Below are positions 26,801-38,584 of a stretch of 64,000 bases of DNA, in pieces. Source of the DNA: Populus alba. Lineage: Eukaryota; Streptophyta; Magnoliopsida; Malpighiales; Salicaceae. A model generated the notes under the pieces. That model was not told the DNA's origin, did no database searches, and was given only the letters and a program-made list of their open reading frames with translations. Both the position numbers and the translations under genes were made by a program. Location: positions 8,932,967 to 8,996,966 of the forward strand of contig NC_133299.1 in NCBI RefSeq assembly GCF_005239225.2, written 5' to 3'. Within the stretch, counting starts at the first letter, position 1, and every line of letters starts with the position of its first letter.

Positions 26801-27883
26801 CAGCCTAAGAACAAAACCCAATTGAGAGTTACAATTAAATATCTCAGCCAACCAACAAGAAAAAATCATTTTTAAGGAATACTTAGCCAGACTAAGCAGA
26901 CACATCATACAAATATAAATTAAGGAGTCCTGTGTTTTGTCTATCATGGGCATTTGAAGTTGCTTCAACTAAAAGCTCAAGCAAATGATGGGAAGGCATT
27001 TGAACAGGAATTGCAAAACAGTTCAGTTCAACTTAATAGAACAAACATTTTCTGTAAACTTGGAAAGTGGTATACCAACAGGAATGCCAACTAAAATTTC
27101 ATGACTACAAACACACCAGTTTTATGAGGTGGATTGTTGGGATAGTAATCCTCTTGTCCAAAAAACCACCGATGGTAGAGGCTTCACAAAGAAAATACAC
27201 AACTTCTGCCAGTTTTGTCGATATCATCCAAATTTAATGATATGAAAGTTTGATGATAATGTACACCAACTTAACCTTCCAATAATGATCAACAGATGAG
27301 AATCCATTGCAGTTTACAATTAGACATACAATGACTTATATTTTTAACTCCTGTTGAACCATCAATATGTTCAGGTACATAAAAGAATTACTGTACTGGT
27401 AACAGATTAAAAATATAATTATCAGTACTATCCACAAAAAAAGAAAAAAGAAAAAGGAAAAGCTAATTCTTAGAAACTAGCCCCATTCCAGCAACAGCAC
27501 CTGCCAATAAGGGAACATCAGCCAGATTTCTTGGTACCTTAAATTTGTTAGAGCTTTTGACATGATCTGCTGCCTCTGAACCACCTGCCAAGAACATTAA
27601 ATTAAACTTGAAAAAGAAAAATGAGACATGAGAAGAAACAAAGATAAAATGTTAAATGTTACTACTAATCGTGCATTTATTTTTTATTTTTTAAAAAAGG
27701 CAAGGAACCTTGTAAGGATAATAATCGAACACCACGAAATCTCCAACGTCTGGCAGTCTTGTTTCCGAGGTATGGAGAAGATTTTGGATGACGAAACTCC
27801 GATGTTTTGGTAGGAAAAGCATAAAACGTCAACTTGTTTAATAAGGATAGAGTTCCATCCACTGAATTTAGAAGTTGACACAT
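21492..27883 (-). CDS. PGK-like / TrmB-like tRNA methyltransferase fusion protein
   Basis: Spliced CDS of 708 aa. Exons on minus: 27883-27709, 27584-27478, 26804-26531, 26424-26081, 25940-25655, 25026-24959, 24434-24183, 23834-23759, 23443-23367, 23241-23192, 22561-22477, 21955-21857, 21725-21492. Residues 1-94 look like an organelle transit peptide plus linker, rich in Ser, Lys and Arg. Residues 95-502 match the full length of phosphoglycerate kinase. Residues 503-708 match TrmB, the tRNA guanine-N7 methyltransferase, with SAM motif VVDIGSGSGLFLLGMA (522-537), GLEINSK (547-553), FLQSD (633-637) and a C-terminal NPFGVMSDWE. The PGK-to-TrmB junction lies between two in-frame exons, LDR and AYPF. 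Many catalytic motifs of the PGK part are altered. Exon 2's right boundary (donor GTTTCT) is the least certain. Plastid location is inferred. Confidence 0.85.
24183..26804 (-). other. PGK-like domain exons (residues 95-502)
   Basis: Five exons cover both lobes of PGK. Anchors are VMVRFDSTN, AGAKIILVSDW, IFLLENL, DIFVNDSFSQSHK, PYVAIIGGGNLHDK, GLVFVGMM, GWLPVDLGPRSLDEL, ILWIGPVKFKFS and LPGVMALD. Each aligns to the corresponding PGK motif. Several key residues differ from active enzymes (see findings). Confidence 0.85.
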
Positions 27884-28260
27884 GTTTCCTCCTTTTGCTG
27901 CCGCCTCTATATTAACTCACCGAGCAACTGTAAGCAGAAGGTTATATATAAGAGCACAAAAGAATTAAGTTGAACTATCTTGGTTGCTTTCTTTATCTTT
28001 GAAAATCCAATCCCTATAATTGGATTGTTTACAATAGTCAGACACCAGTGGTTCCCTTATCTTTGAAAATGTTGTTTATTCACTTGTAATAACACTCGAA
28101 TCCAACATGAAAGAAGAAAAAAACACTTCAGTAGTTTAAGCAGAAACCCAAAAAGAAAAGGAAAAGGAAAAAGAAAAGGGGGTTACCTTAAAGAAATAGA
28201 AAAGGAGATGAGGGTCACAGCACCATGGCATGCCTGTCTGCGTTATCTTCTTCTTCTATA
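27884..28260 (-). promoter_or_regulatory. 5' leader of PGK-TrmB gene with UTR intron and uORF
   Basis: A splice donor (TTTAAG then GTAACC) at 28187/28186 and an acceptor (CTTACAG) at 27928 suggest a 5' UTR intron of about 260 bp. Upstream ATGs occur at 28231 and 28226. After splicing, the first gives a roughly 20-codon uORF ending in TAG before the main ATG at 27883. This comes from splice signals only. Confidence 0.45.
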
Positions 28261-28719
28261 TAGATATGCTCTCTGCTAGTCTTGAAGAAAAAGGACGCGT
28301 TTATTATTTTGTAGGTGCGATGTTAAGAAGTAATAGCGTAATACGGTGCGTATTTACGCAAAGTGTTAAAAAGGGTGCTTTAAATTTAACGTATCTTCTT
28401 CAAATACAACGTCGTGTCGTTTGACAGCAACTGCAAAAAAAAAACCCGTTGAAAAATATTAAATATTTTTTGAAATATATCATTTTAATTTTTAATGCAT
28501 TAATATTAAAAATAAAACAATATTATTTTTATATACTTCCAAACAAATATCAAATTAAAAAAAAAAAAAAAATTTCCTACCGCGACAGCAAGTAACGGCG
28601 GGCTAATGAATGGAACTCGCACAAATCTGAGACTGAAGGCCTTCCTCTCTGTCACTGACTGATTTGTCTGCTTCACTAGGAGGAGGAGCAAGCCATCTCG
28701 GGTAACATAGAAAAATAAA
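28261..28719. promoter_or_regulatory. Shared intergenic region between divergent PGK-TrmB and EMC5 genes
   Basis: About 0.8 kb separates the two start codons. It contains an AT-rich block (about 28440-28570) that resembles a small non-autonomous repeat also seen elsewhere in the window, and short pyrimidine runs near the EMC5 start. Confidence 0.5.
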
Positions 28720-31700
28720 ATGGGTTTTTCGGTAGGATTTGTTATTGGATTTGTTGGAGTTTTACTTCTCTCTCATGCCGCTTATTCAACCACTCAATGT
28801 ATGCACATCATACTCTCTCTCCCTCTCTCTCTTTCTTATATCTTTCCTTCTTTTTTCTGATTGTTCTTCTTTTTTGTTATTTCTGTTTATTTATGCTGAT
28901 GGTGGTGGTGATTCAGATGAGGGTTTGTTGAAGATTACAGAGGATGAGTTTTCTGGACCTCCTTTCAATGTATCTTATCTCTCTCTCTACTTCTCCTTTC
29001 CTTTCCTTTCCTTTCCTTCTATTTCTCTTTTTTGTTGACTTTTTTTTTTAAATCTCTTATTTGGGTGTGTGTGGATGTTTATGCAGGTGGTGGTGGAGTT
29101 GATTGTGGGGCTGGTTTTGTGTACGTGGGCAGCCATAACTGTGCCTGGCATCTTTCTCTCTATTCATCCTAATTCTGATGACAATAGGTAACTCATTCTT
29201 TCTTTGTCTTTATATTTATATCTCTCAATTTCGTCTATTGAGATTTCTTTCTATTCATTTTCCAACTCAAATATGCAGATCGTTCATTGGGTTATATAAA
29301 TTTACTTTGGGCCGATAAAATATGAGTAATTCACTGTCAAGTAATCAGATTGCTCTTTAAGAAATTGAGAATAAATAAACAAATAAGACTGATTTACTCA
29401 CTGTTGTGAGTATATTTGAGTTAGTTAATGAGGTAATCACGTTTCCCTTTAAGGAGTGTGTTATTCATCACTTTGAGAAATTTATATGTATTACGTTGAA
29501 AATAAGCAGCCTTTGAATTTTGTTTTTGTTTTTTGGAAAAAGGATGTTGCCCTTTCATTGTTGAGCGAAACTCTGTAAACTTCTATTGGGAAGTATTCTT
29601 TCTAGTTGACATGAGCTTCAACTGTTTCTAGTTTTCCTCAGGTTGGTTCTTGTTTTGTTTTTCGTTTTCCTTAGGGTGGCCCTTGATTTCCTTGAGTTGG
29701 TTGATACATGGTATCCAGATTAATGTGCCAACTAAGACAAAGAGCTCGTTTGAGAATGAACCCATACTGCAGAATTTTTAGTGATTTACTTCCATTGAGA
29801 GGCATGTTTGCTTGCTTACTCTTATTAGTTGTGACACTTATTTCTGAAGGTTTCTTTCCTTTGGGTGCCATACAAGTGCTATTCCCATTGCATGCTTTAA
29901 AAAAGTATACATGAAACCATTCTTTGCAGCATCTGATGTACAGTGTTGTCATTCACTTTTTATTGATCATGGCAAACTTAGATTAGATATAAATTATGTA
30001 GTTTCCAGATGTTATAAGGGAAGTTTCCTCTTTTTAATTCACGAGATGGTCATGACTTTTCCTGAATGAAATGTAAGATAAACCATGTAATGGTTTTATC
30101 GCTTCTGACTTATCAGTATCTGGATTTTGAAGATACTGTTTAAATTTCCTATCCCAGTCTGGTAATGTTAATGGTACAGCAATAGTCTCAACTGCACCTA
30201 AAGCTATTTCTGTTGATTCTTGCCACATGATAAGCATACTTTATTGTAAATCAAGGGTCCATTAATTGGTCAGCTGGACAGTGTCTTCGTATCTTGTAGA
30301 TCATGACTTGATAATTAAGGAACATATAGAAATCCTTAAGAATCCTTAAGTGGGGCGTTGTACCTTCATATAGCTTGAACACATTCTGACTTTATGATTA
30401 ATTTCCTAGGAATTCTAGATTGAACTGTAGACTACCATTTCTTCATTGTCAAGTTATATGTTTGCTCTACAGTGTGCCCTTGCAAGCATAATCATGTGCA
30501 TATCAATGTAAGTTTGTTTGACTGAAGATTTCACTTTACAAGGGACTAAATCAAACTAAAATTTTCTTGATATGCAAGAAGAGGGCTTGTTATTTTTCTT
30601 AAGCCTTGACCATGGCAATGGGGCCTCTAGGCTTACTACTATTGTTTTTAGGCTAGATTGACGTGAATTGTATTTAGACATAGGCTTGTTGTTTCAGGTA
30701 ATAGATGAAAACATGATTAAAAAAAAACAAAAAAAAAAAAAAAAAAAATGTAGAGAAGCCAAGTCAGTGTAAGGACTGGACCAAGTCAGCCTTGTTTTCT
30801 GACTTTTGTTTGTTTCCTGAAACCATGGGAAAGACCTCATCCTATGGTTTGGATGGTTCAAGATCTAGGCACAGCAGTTTTTTTTCCTCATTCTACCTTG
30901 GATGTGTTCCAAAATTTTGTTAGTTAAGGAGCCATTGTTAGCACTCTTGCTCTCACTAATTAGTGGAACAGATTATCCCCCATAGATTTCCATCATTTAG
31001 ATGGTTTTATTTAAATTGCTTGCGTTCTCATCCTGGACACTTATGTTGTTATTTTGCATCGTAGTTGATTGTGTTTATCTTGCTACTTATTGCTTGAAGA
31101 TTGTGTTCAATTGGTGGATTTGTTGAAAGTTTAATTAGCACGGTAAAAGATGAACATTGAACAATGATGCATATAAGACAGGGAACAATTATGATCCAAG
31201 TAGAGAATGCAAGCAATCTACATGGAAAACCTTTAAAGAGGGAAAAACCACAGGGCATATAATCTGGATCCAGTGGTTGATGAAATTAAGGGTTGAAAAG
31301 ATCATAACTACAAGAGTAATCCCTTGAGTCCACAAGGAATCTAGTGGATACACACCAATGACTTCCTAACTAACAAAGTTAAAAGGCATACGCTCAAAAG
31401 AGTACAAGCACAAAATCCCTTGTAGAATGGAAGAAAGCAACCCTTGAGCTTTAGAATCCACTCAAGAAAAACCCTTGGATCTCGTCCTTGAATCACCCAC
31501 CCACCCACCCGGCCTTTTTGACCATGAGAAAAAAGACAGTCTGAAGGCCAAAGCAGCTCACTATTGTCTTGAAAATTCTGGCTCCTTCACCATTTTGTTA
31601 GCTACAACTTACAATAGCAATCGTCTCCACATGTCTAGCCCAGACTTGGTGGTAGGCTAAAGATGGTCAAGTTTCCCGTGTCAAATTTCATGTTCCTTAG

Positions 31701-31932
31701 AGGGCATGCTTTAGTTGTGTTGATTCTTTCTACACTACATATGCTTGGAGATGTGAATTACACCAAATGTGGTTGTTAGTAATGTTGTTTTTACACTATA
31801 ACGGGCCATTGACATTATTCATATATTCTTCAATGGAGGATGGTTTCTTTGCCAGACAACCTGGATTTCATAATCTTCAACCATCGTGGAAAAGTATTTG
31901 TTCCAGAAATCAACATGAAATCAAAACGTTAA
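28720..31932 (+). CDS. EMC5: ER membrane protein complex subunit 5 / membrane magnesium transporter
   Basis: Four exons: 28720-28798, 28917-28969, 29087-29187, 31839-31932, giving 108 aa, the usual plant length. The protein has an N-terminal hydrophobic segment (about residues 4-20, GFVIGFVGVLLLSHAAYST), a lumenal loop (YEGLLKITEDEFSGPPFN), a second hydrophobic segment (VVVELIVGLVLCTWAAITV) and the conserved tail NLDFIIFNHRGKVFVPEI. EMC5 is the small two-TM core subunit of the ER membrane protein complex, which inserts tail-anchored and multipass proteins. The family was earlier called MMGT for a proposed Mg2+ transport role. Intron 3 is long (2.65 kb) and carries an A-rich tract and no ORF. 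All junctions are GT-AG and in frame. Confidence 0.93.
28984..29008 (+). repeat. (CTTTC)n microsatellite in EMC5 intron 2
   Basis: About four tandem CCTTT-type units in the pyrimidine-rich intron. Confidence 0.8.
29188..31838 (+). other. Long intron 3 of EMC5
   Basis: 2.65 kb with GT and AG ends. It holds a dA tract (about 30718-30748), a (CACC)n stretch (about 31495-31510) and no supported ORF. Part of it may be an old inserted repeat, but I could not identify one. Confidence 0.6.
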
Positions 31933-33448
31933 GGTCATTAAAGCAATGGAAGATTCACCTCCAACATATTTGAATAGATTATTGTTTCTCAATCAAATTC
32001 ACACTCCGAAAGAGAAGCTCATCAACTCAACAGGGCTACTGTCAAGTTGTTAGGATTACATAATTATGATCGTCCCTTTGGATTTGTAGTGGTCGTATAT
32101 TCATCATCACTGTTCATCATGGTCATGTAACTTGAACTGGGTTATGTGTTTTGCATCTTTAGCATTTGAGTTTTGTATTTGGATCTGGGCAGGGCGTTTT
32201 TGTGGTGTTCACTTTGATTTGTTAATGATCAGTCCAATAACTCTGTCCTCTTGCAACAGGTTTGCACATGAGAGGACATCGGAGTGGCATTGTAAATGCA
32301 TGGGTTAATCTCGTCCCAGCATGCTGTTGATTGACTGGTGGAATGGACCGTGGCGTCATCCTGCTCTAAAAACATGGCTTTCTCGGCTCTTTCTCATGGA
32401 AGAATTTTTCTGCATATAAATTGATGTTTCTTGATTCTGATATCCTGTCACTTTGCTGCATGAGCTGGTAGTTTTTCCATCGTTAACAACTCGATTATAG
32501 CTTTAAAGCCAAATAACGGAAGCTGTATGTCAAAGCAAAAGCTACGATAGCTTATGCACTGGGCGGTGTCTCTTGCCTGTTTTCACTGTATACAGATCGA
32601 CTTTACTATAAAGCGGCAGACCTGAAGAGAATCAACTTCCAAAATGATCAAAATTTGCAGCTGATTAAATTAAGAAAACATTTATCATTAATTAAAAGTT
32701 GGAAAATTACTATTCAGAGGCTGCAGCAATATAGTTGATTGCAACGAAAAACAACTGGGCTAGTGAATCTGCAGCTCGAGAGTGGCCAGATACAAGGCAT
32801 TGAATTGCCTCACTCTATACTCAAAATGTAAGAACCTGACGAAATAGGGTAACTGTTTCAACAAACACACGATCAATTATCTCTTAATTCTATTTCTATA
32901 ACAAAAAGAATGTGATTGCCAAGATGCACGCGTTGTTGTGTATAGGGGAGCGACTTCCCATCCCCAAGTTATTTGACACAATCAACGCAAAATTGTTCTC
33001 CAAACACAAACATTACGCATCAGTATGGTCTGAATGTCCCAACAATCCAGACAACCTCAAAACAAAATTTTGCAAACATTAAGGTGCTCATGTGGAAATG
33101 CACAGTATCCTAAATATTATCTTTTTGTTGTATGTCCAGGTGATATTGGCCAGAATCAAAGAGCACATTTTGTCCATCACTCAATAAAATTCAATGCTGA
33201 TACAACATCTAATGACGGAACAAAGAAGCACAATCTTCACTGTCAAAGAATCACTTGAGACTAAAGCTAAAGTAACATAAGCAAAAGCATTCACATACCT
33301 AAAAATTCGTTATAGTTTGCATGGGATACTCAATAAGAATCTCATAATATCTGTGCAGGAACAACAAATATGTCCCTGAAATAATAAGTGAACCAATAGC
33401 CCCTACTAAAACCAACTTCTGAATTAGCCAGTCAGTCTTGAAATTAGT
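31933..33448. other. Intergenic between convergent EMC5 and TAF8
   Basis: Holds the two 3' UTRs, with no further gene recognised. Short open frames on either strand do not resemble known proteins. Confidence 0.6.
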
Positions 33449-34522
33449 TTACAACTGTGTAAGTTCTTGAGGGTTTTCCATTGACTGCCTAAGTATATAC
33501 TCAGCTCTCCTCTTCTTGTCATCCCTCTCGTCATCCCGCCCTAACCAATGCCCTATACTCCTCCCACCCTTCTTCGAAAGACTCAGATCCAAAGACTCTC
33601 CAAGCAACTTCTTTCCAGTCTTAAACTTAAAAATCACAGCAGGTCTTTTTTCCAGAAGTGTCTTCCTCTCAAAATCTCCATCGTCACAAATTCCACTTTC
33701 TTTTGCTGCTTCAATAGCAGGCGCAAATGCCTGCATCACAGAAATATGGTTTTTTAGCTTATCTGACAGCACAACTGGAGAAACATCCTTCTTCCCAGAC
33801 TCTGATGGCATGGCAAGAAACTGACCACTATCAATTACTCCTGACTCTTTAACATTATTACTAATCCCTGAGGATGAAGCCCCTGCTGAGCCATTACTCA
33901 ACAACCTCTTCTGCAAACTCAACAAAGCTCTCTCTGCCTTTCTCCTCTGCCTCGCTTGCTCGATCGTTTCTGCACGAGGATCTACAAGCCTCTCATTCCA
34001 CATAGGTGTATGCAAATACGTGTGAGGATCGGGCAAAGCTGGCAACCATGCCTGAATATGCTTCCCAGGCGGAACTTCACTCATTTTTTCAAAAGTAGGA
34101 ATTAACTTTTTATCCCTAATAACAGGAAACCTTGGCACTGGTTGCGCAAATGGAATCTCATCATTAGAACCCACAAAATCAATAAGTTCTTTAATCGTAC
34201 CAGAATTGACTAGACAATTACCAGAACTGGACGCACCTAAAAACCCTTGTGAAGCTCCTATTATTATATCTTCAAAACTTCTAACTATATCAAAGAAATG
34301 ACATTGGGTTCTACCTGATAAGTTGGCGTAGAAGCTTGCAGTCTTGCCTAGGTCACAGAGGTATTGGATTGTGACATCACTGAGAGAATCCAAAGCAGAT
34401 TTCTTGAACCCGTCAAAGCCCGCACTCTCACATATCTGAGCCACTGCCATTCTTGATACAGCGCGGCCAAAGTCATCGGATTTGACTCTTCCCGGTGTAT
34501 TCTCTTCACCTCCATTGCTCAT
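33449..34522 (-). CDS. TAF8: Transcription initiation factor TFIID subunit 8
   Basis: An intronless ORF of 357 aa with a clear ATG. Residues about 14-95 form the bromodomain-associated histone fold (DDFGRAVSRMAVAQICESAG, then YLCDLGKTASFYANLSGRT and DIVRSFEDI), which pairs with TAF10 in TFIID. Residues about 130-200 are the TAF8 C-terminal domain (PRFPVIRDKKLIPTFEKM, IQAWLPALPDPHTYLHTPMW), followed by a basic helix with a QARQRRKAERALLSLQKR core. The tail (DDERDDKKRRAEYILRQSM) is charged and could carry the nuclear localisation signal. The product is expected in the nucleus in RNA polymerase II pre-initiation complexes. Length and single-exon structure are normal for plant TAF8. Confidence 0.95.
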   Translation of the reverse strand: MSNGGEENTPGRVKSDDFGRAVSRMAVAQICESAGFDGFKKSALDSLSDVTIQYLCDLGKTASFYANLSGRTQCHFFDIVRSFEDIIIGASQGFLGASSSGNCLVNSGTIKELIDFVGSNDEIPFAQPVPRFPVIRDKKLIPTFEKMSEVPPGKHIQAWLPALPDPHTYLHTPMWNERLVDPRAETIEQARQRRKAERALLSLQKRLLSNGSAGASSSGISNNVKESGVIDSGQFLAMPSESGKKDVSPVVLSDKLKNHISVMQAFAPAIEAAKESGICDDGDFERKTLLEKRPAVIFKFKTGKKLLGESLDLSLSKKGGRSIGHWLGRDDERDDKKRRAEYILRQSMENPQELTQL

Positions 34523-35599
34523 ATTTGAACCATCATGTCAAAAAAGAAGAAATATTAGGGATTTTCCAAATACAAGGCCATTTCAACCCCGACGTGGAAA
34601 GAATCATACGAGAAGGGAAATCTTGTTTTCTTTCTTTCTGCTATAGTTTCCTAAGGAATCAAACAGAAAGTGAAAACCCTAATCTAGAAAAGAAGCAATG
34701 AACTGTAGGAAAGAGAGAAATGAAAAACCGACAAATTAATTAGAGAATTGACAGAGTAAAAGTGAAAAGTGATTTATTATGATAAAACCTAGAGGGAGTA
34801 ATAGAAAAATTACGGTTTTAGTGGGATTAGGGTAATATTTTTGGAGGGAAATTGGAGGATTGAAAAACAGATTGAAAGGAAGATAGGGATCAAGGGAGAG
34901 AGATGACATTTATAGAGGAGTAACGGGCAGGTATATTTATAGAACCGGATAACTCGCAGCTGCTGGACTATGCTTGCCTTATTAGAGGGCGTTTGGCATC
35001 ACGTCAAACGTTTGTTTAAAATTGATTTTTAATGTTTTTAAATTATTTTAATATGTTAATGTTAAAACTAAATTTAAAAAAATATAAAAAATATATAATA
35101 TTTTGATTTTTTTTAAAATAAAAAAATATTTAAAAAAAACGACATCAAGTCGCTTAATTTACAAATTACCCATGCATTTATTAATCAAAAATAAATAATT
35201 ATTATTTAATTTTAAAATTACAATTTACAAAAGCTAATCAAAGAGGATTTTCATTGTAGCTAGTACGTAAAACATTATTTATTTTTCATAGTTTTACTTC
35301 TTCATTTAAAAAACTTAACACTGATTATTTGGAGCATTTAAATCTTCTTACATGGTCTATTGATCATTATCAAATTAATCAAGAATAAATAAGTCTTTTC
35401 TCATTTTAAATACACAGTGAAACGACTAAAATACTTCTGGAAGTAAAAAATTTAAAATTAATATCAAGGGGTAATTTAATCCATTTTCTTATAGCTAAAG
35501 GATATTAGGAAACTTCATTATTTTTCCTATAATTAATTGGAAACTTCATCTGGCTTTTTATAGCTAAAAGTTATTGGAAAACTTTATCTGTTTTCCTAT
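34523..35599. other. TAF8 upstream region and AT-rich repeat
   Basis: The first 400 bp are probable TAF8 promoter and 5' UTR. The part at about 34985-35140 looks like the dispersed AT-rich non-autonomous repeat seen also near 28.5, 45.4, 59.9 and 62.7 kb. No gene is recognised. Confidence 0.5.
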
Positions 35600-37660
35600 A
35601 ACTAAAGGATATTGGGATGTCATTGCAACAATTTATTATGATGGAAGAGATATGATTCAAGTGTATGATCTAAAAAGAAAGGTTAGTCAAGCTAAACAAT
35701 GCCCATATCTCTTAAAGGACTATTACGCTAGACTCTAAAATCCCTGGCGAAAGAGATTGATTCAATATGCCTAAACACTATAGTCTATGATAAAGACATA
35801 AAAAAGTACAATAAACTACTACAAAAAAACCAAATCTACACCTTTTTAGATGGTTTAGATAGCCAATTTGACTGGGTATGTCAAGGCATTCTTCAATAGA
35901 CATCACTTTTATTGGTTGAGCAGACTTTTGCTCAGGTGAGAAGAGAACACAATTGATGAACTTTGATAATGGAAACAACAAGAGTAGATGACAATAGTTT
36001 TCGCTTGTTAATAAACGGCCAAGAGAGGGATACATGAAATTAGGGCGAGACTATAAGAGGAAGTGTGAAAATCTAGAGGTGTAGCGTTACGATGAGAAAA
36101 ATATGGTTGTTGGTTAATAATTGAGGGGTGATAAGGATTTGAATGATTTGAAGGAATTAACTCTCATAAACCCAAATAAACAGGTTGGACTTGGTGGAAA
36201 TCCATTTAAACAAACTTATGATCCCTTATGGGCTAATAGACATGCCATTCAGCCTAAGCCTAGTTTTCGTGGATAAAATTCCAGCAGGTTATCTTTTGTT
36301 AGAATTGGAGACTTTAAGGGTGAGTCCACTCATTGTGGAGGAAATAAACACACCAAAAACACGTGTTTTCAACTACACAGGTACCAGGAATGGTGGTATG
36401 AACTTGAAGGCTTAAAAAAAGAGGGATGACCAAACAACATTAGTCACTAATATAGACCCACACATATTTGTGCCACTCAACAGTCAACCTCATCATTAGT
36501 TTACTAACCTTGACCTAGGTATTATCGGTTCTATAAATATAGTATCGAATGGTGAAAATATAAACAATTGGATTATTGACTTGAAGGGATAAATCACATG
36601 ACATATGATCCAAATGAATTTAAAACAAAATCAATTCCTTGAAGGCAAGCTATATCAAATGCCAATGGTTATACATAACCAGTTTCAAGAGGAGGAACAA
36701 TGAATTTATCAACCATGTTCACTCTCCTCAATACTTTTTTTATACTTTTCGTCTCCACAAAAGTGTTATCAGTGGGTTAGGTAACAAAAGATTTAAACAA
36801 TTATATGCTAATATACTCCTCATTTTTTTTTTTTTTTTAAGATGCTCTCATGAAGATGATTTTTGTTCATGGTACTAAGAGAGAAGGTTATATTATGTGG
36901 ATGATCTGGACCTTGGTAAAACTTATTATGTTCGATCTTCATAGAGGCAAGGACAAGAAATTTGGTTGTGGCATTACCAGTTAGGACATTTATCATTTAG
37001 CTATTTATAGCATTTATTCCCTACTTTATTTATAAATGACTACCTTCTAGTTTCAAAGTCATCGAACAAATTACCCCACTAGTTATAATAAATGTAATGC
37101 ACCTTTTATGATTATCCATTTAGATCTATAGGGTCCTGCACCCGTACTACTGCTGGTTTTAGATGGTTTGTCACTTTTATTGATGACTGTACTAGGGTAA
37201 CTTGGGTATATGTATTAAAATATAAGAATGATATCTTATTTATTTTTAAGTAGTTTTTACATCCTGTACAAACTCAGGTTTTCATATGCATTAAAACTCT
37301 TTGATTCGATAATGAAAGGGAACAATTTAGTCAAGAGTTTAAAGAATTTTATAATAATAATAATGGAATTAGACATAAGACTTTATGGTCACATACTCCT
37401 CAGAAGAATAGAATTGTCGAGCATAAAAGTAAATACATACAAGAGATAGTATAAACAATTGTGGGAGCAACTCATATGACTTAATGATTTTAGTTTGATG
37501 TTGTTGGTACAATTGTTTATCTTATCAATTGCATGTAATCATGGGTACTTGATTTTCACAAACCACTCCAAACTTTCGAATGATATGTTACACTATCTTT
37601 AATACTCTACATACCTCTAAAAATCTTTGGTTGTGTTGCATTTGTACATGTTTTATTGAG
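35600..37660 (+). mobile_element. Degenerate Ty1/copia retrotransposon, plus strand
   Basis: In order on plus there are a UBN2-type gag piece (about 35.64-36.0 kb, including YYDGRDMIQVYDLKRKV and, in another frame, YTFLDGLD-like residues), a protease start with WIID and HMTYDPNEF remnants (about 36.57 kb), GAG-pre-integrase (about 36.95 kb, LWHYQLGHLSF) and integrase (about 37.15 kb, RWFVTFIDDCTRVTWVYVLK). Stops and frameshifts are frequent. RT and LTRs were not found, so the 3' half is missing or decayed beyond recognition. Confidence 0.8.
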
Positions 37661-38580
37661 AATTGAGCTTCATAATTTATTTTAATTTATTTTATATGAG
37701 GTTATCATAGTCTCATATCCTGAGATATGGTTTTGGTATGTTAGCTTAGGTTAACCTAAGTCAATCAAATATGTTGATGTCTTAACATTTAAAAATAAAT
37801 GTTGTCTTTTATTTTTTTTAGTCAAACTATATTTTTATTTGTCATCCTAGTTGCCTTTGGGTTCGTCAAGTTAACCGAGTTACATGAGATCAACCTCCAC
37901 GTAGTTTAATTTTTTTTTCTACTAGATAACACGTTAGCAATGCCTACAATTTTTTTTTTCTGATAAAAAAAAATTGATCTGACCCATAACATAGTATTAA
38001 CCAATGATTTAGTAGCATTCTATACAGTGAAACAGTATGGAAAGACAAAAATAATTTAATCAAGTATAAGAATCTATTAAAAAAGTTAAAAAAAATCATA
38101 AAAAATAAAGAACGAAGAACATAACATGTCATTAATTTGGTATTATTTCATGCATAGTTGTAAAACCTAGCCTAGTCCAATAAGTCAACCTGAGACTTAG
38201 CCAATCTAGGTTGGGGTTTCAAAAAAATATTAACTTAGAGTTGAATCGATTTGACCTAATCGACTCGATCAAAACCCAATTTGATTTTTTATTTAATTTG
38301 TTTTCAAAATAATGTCAATTTGAATAAAAAAAAACAATTGAAATGATGTTTTTAATTTACAAGGATCAACCCGTCCAACACATGGCCTGAGATAACTTCA
38401 ATTTAATGTCCTTTGTGGTTTTCACTTTCTATTTGAGTTTTAAAACTAGATTGGTGACCCGAGCTATATTACGGGTTAAACCAATTGTTTTTAAACATAA
38501 AAAAATGCTTAGCGTTGTCAACATAAAAAACTTGAGACTCGGGTCATAGACTTAATTAGGTTTAAGAAGATCATTAATTT
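37661..38580. other. AT-rich intergenic
   Basis: No gene recognised. It contains short, diverged repeats of phrases such as GACTCG and AACCTAG on AT-rich background. Confidence 0.4.
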
Positions 38581-38584
38581 AATA

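Noticed and set aside
36639..36878. Plus ORF in the 36.6-36.9 kb region as a host gene
   Set aside because: It lies in the wrong frame of the decayed copia element and has no recognisable domain.
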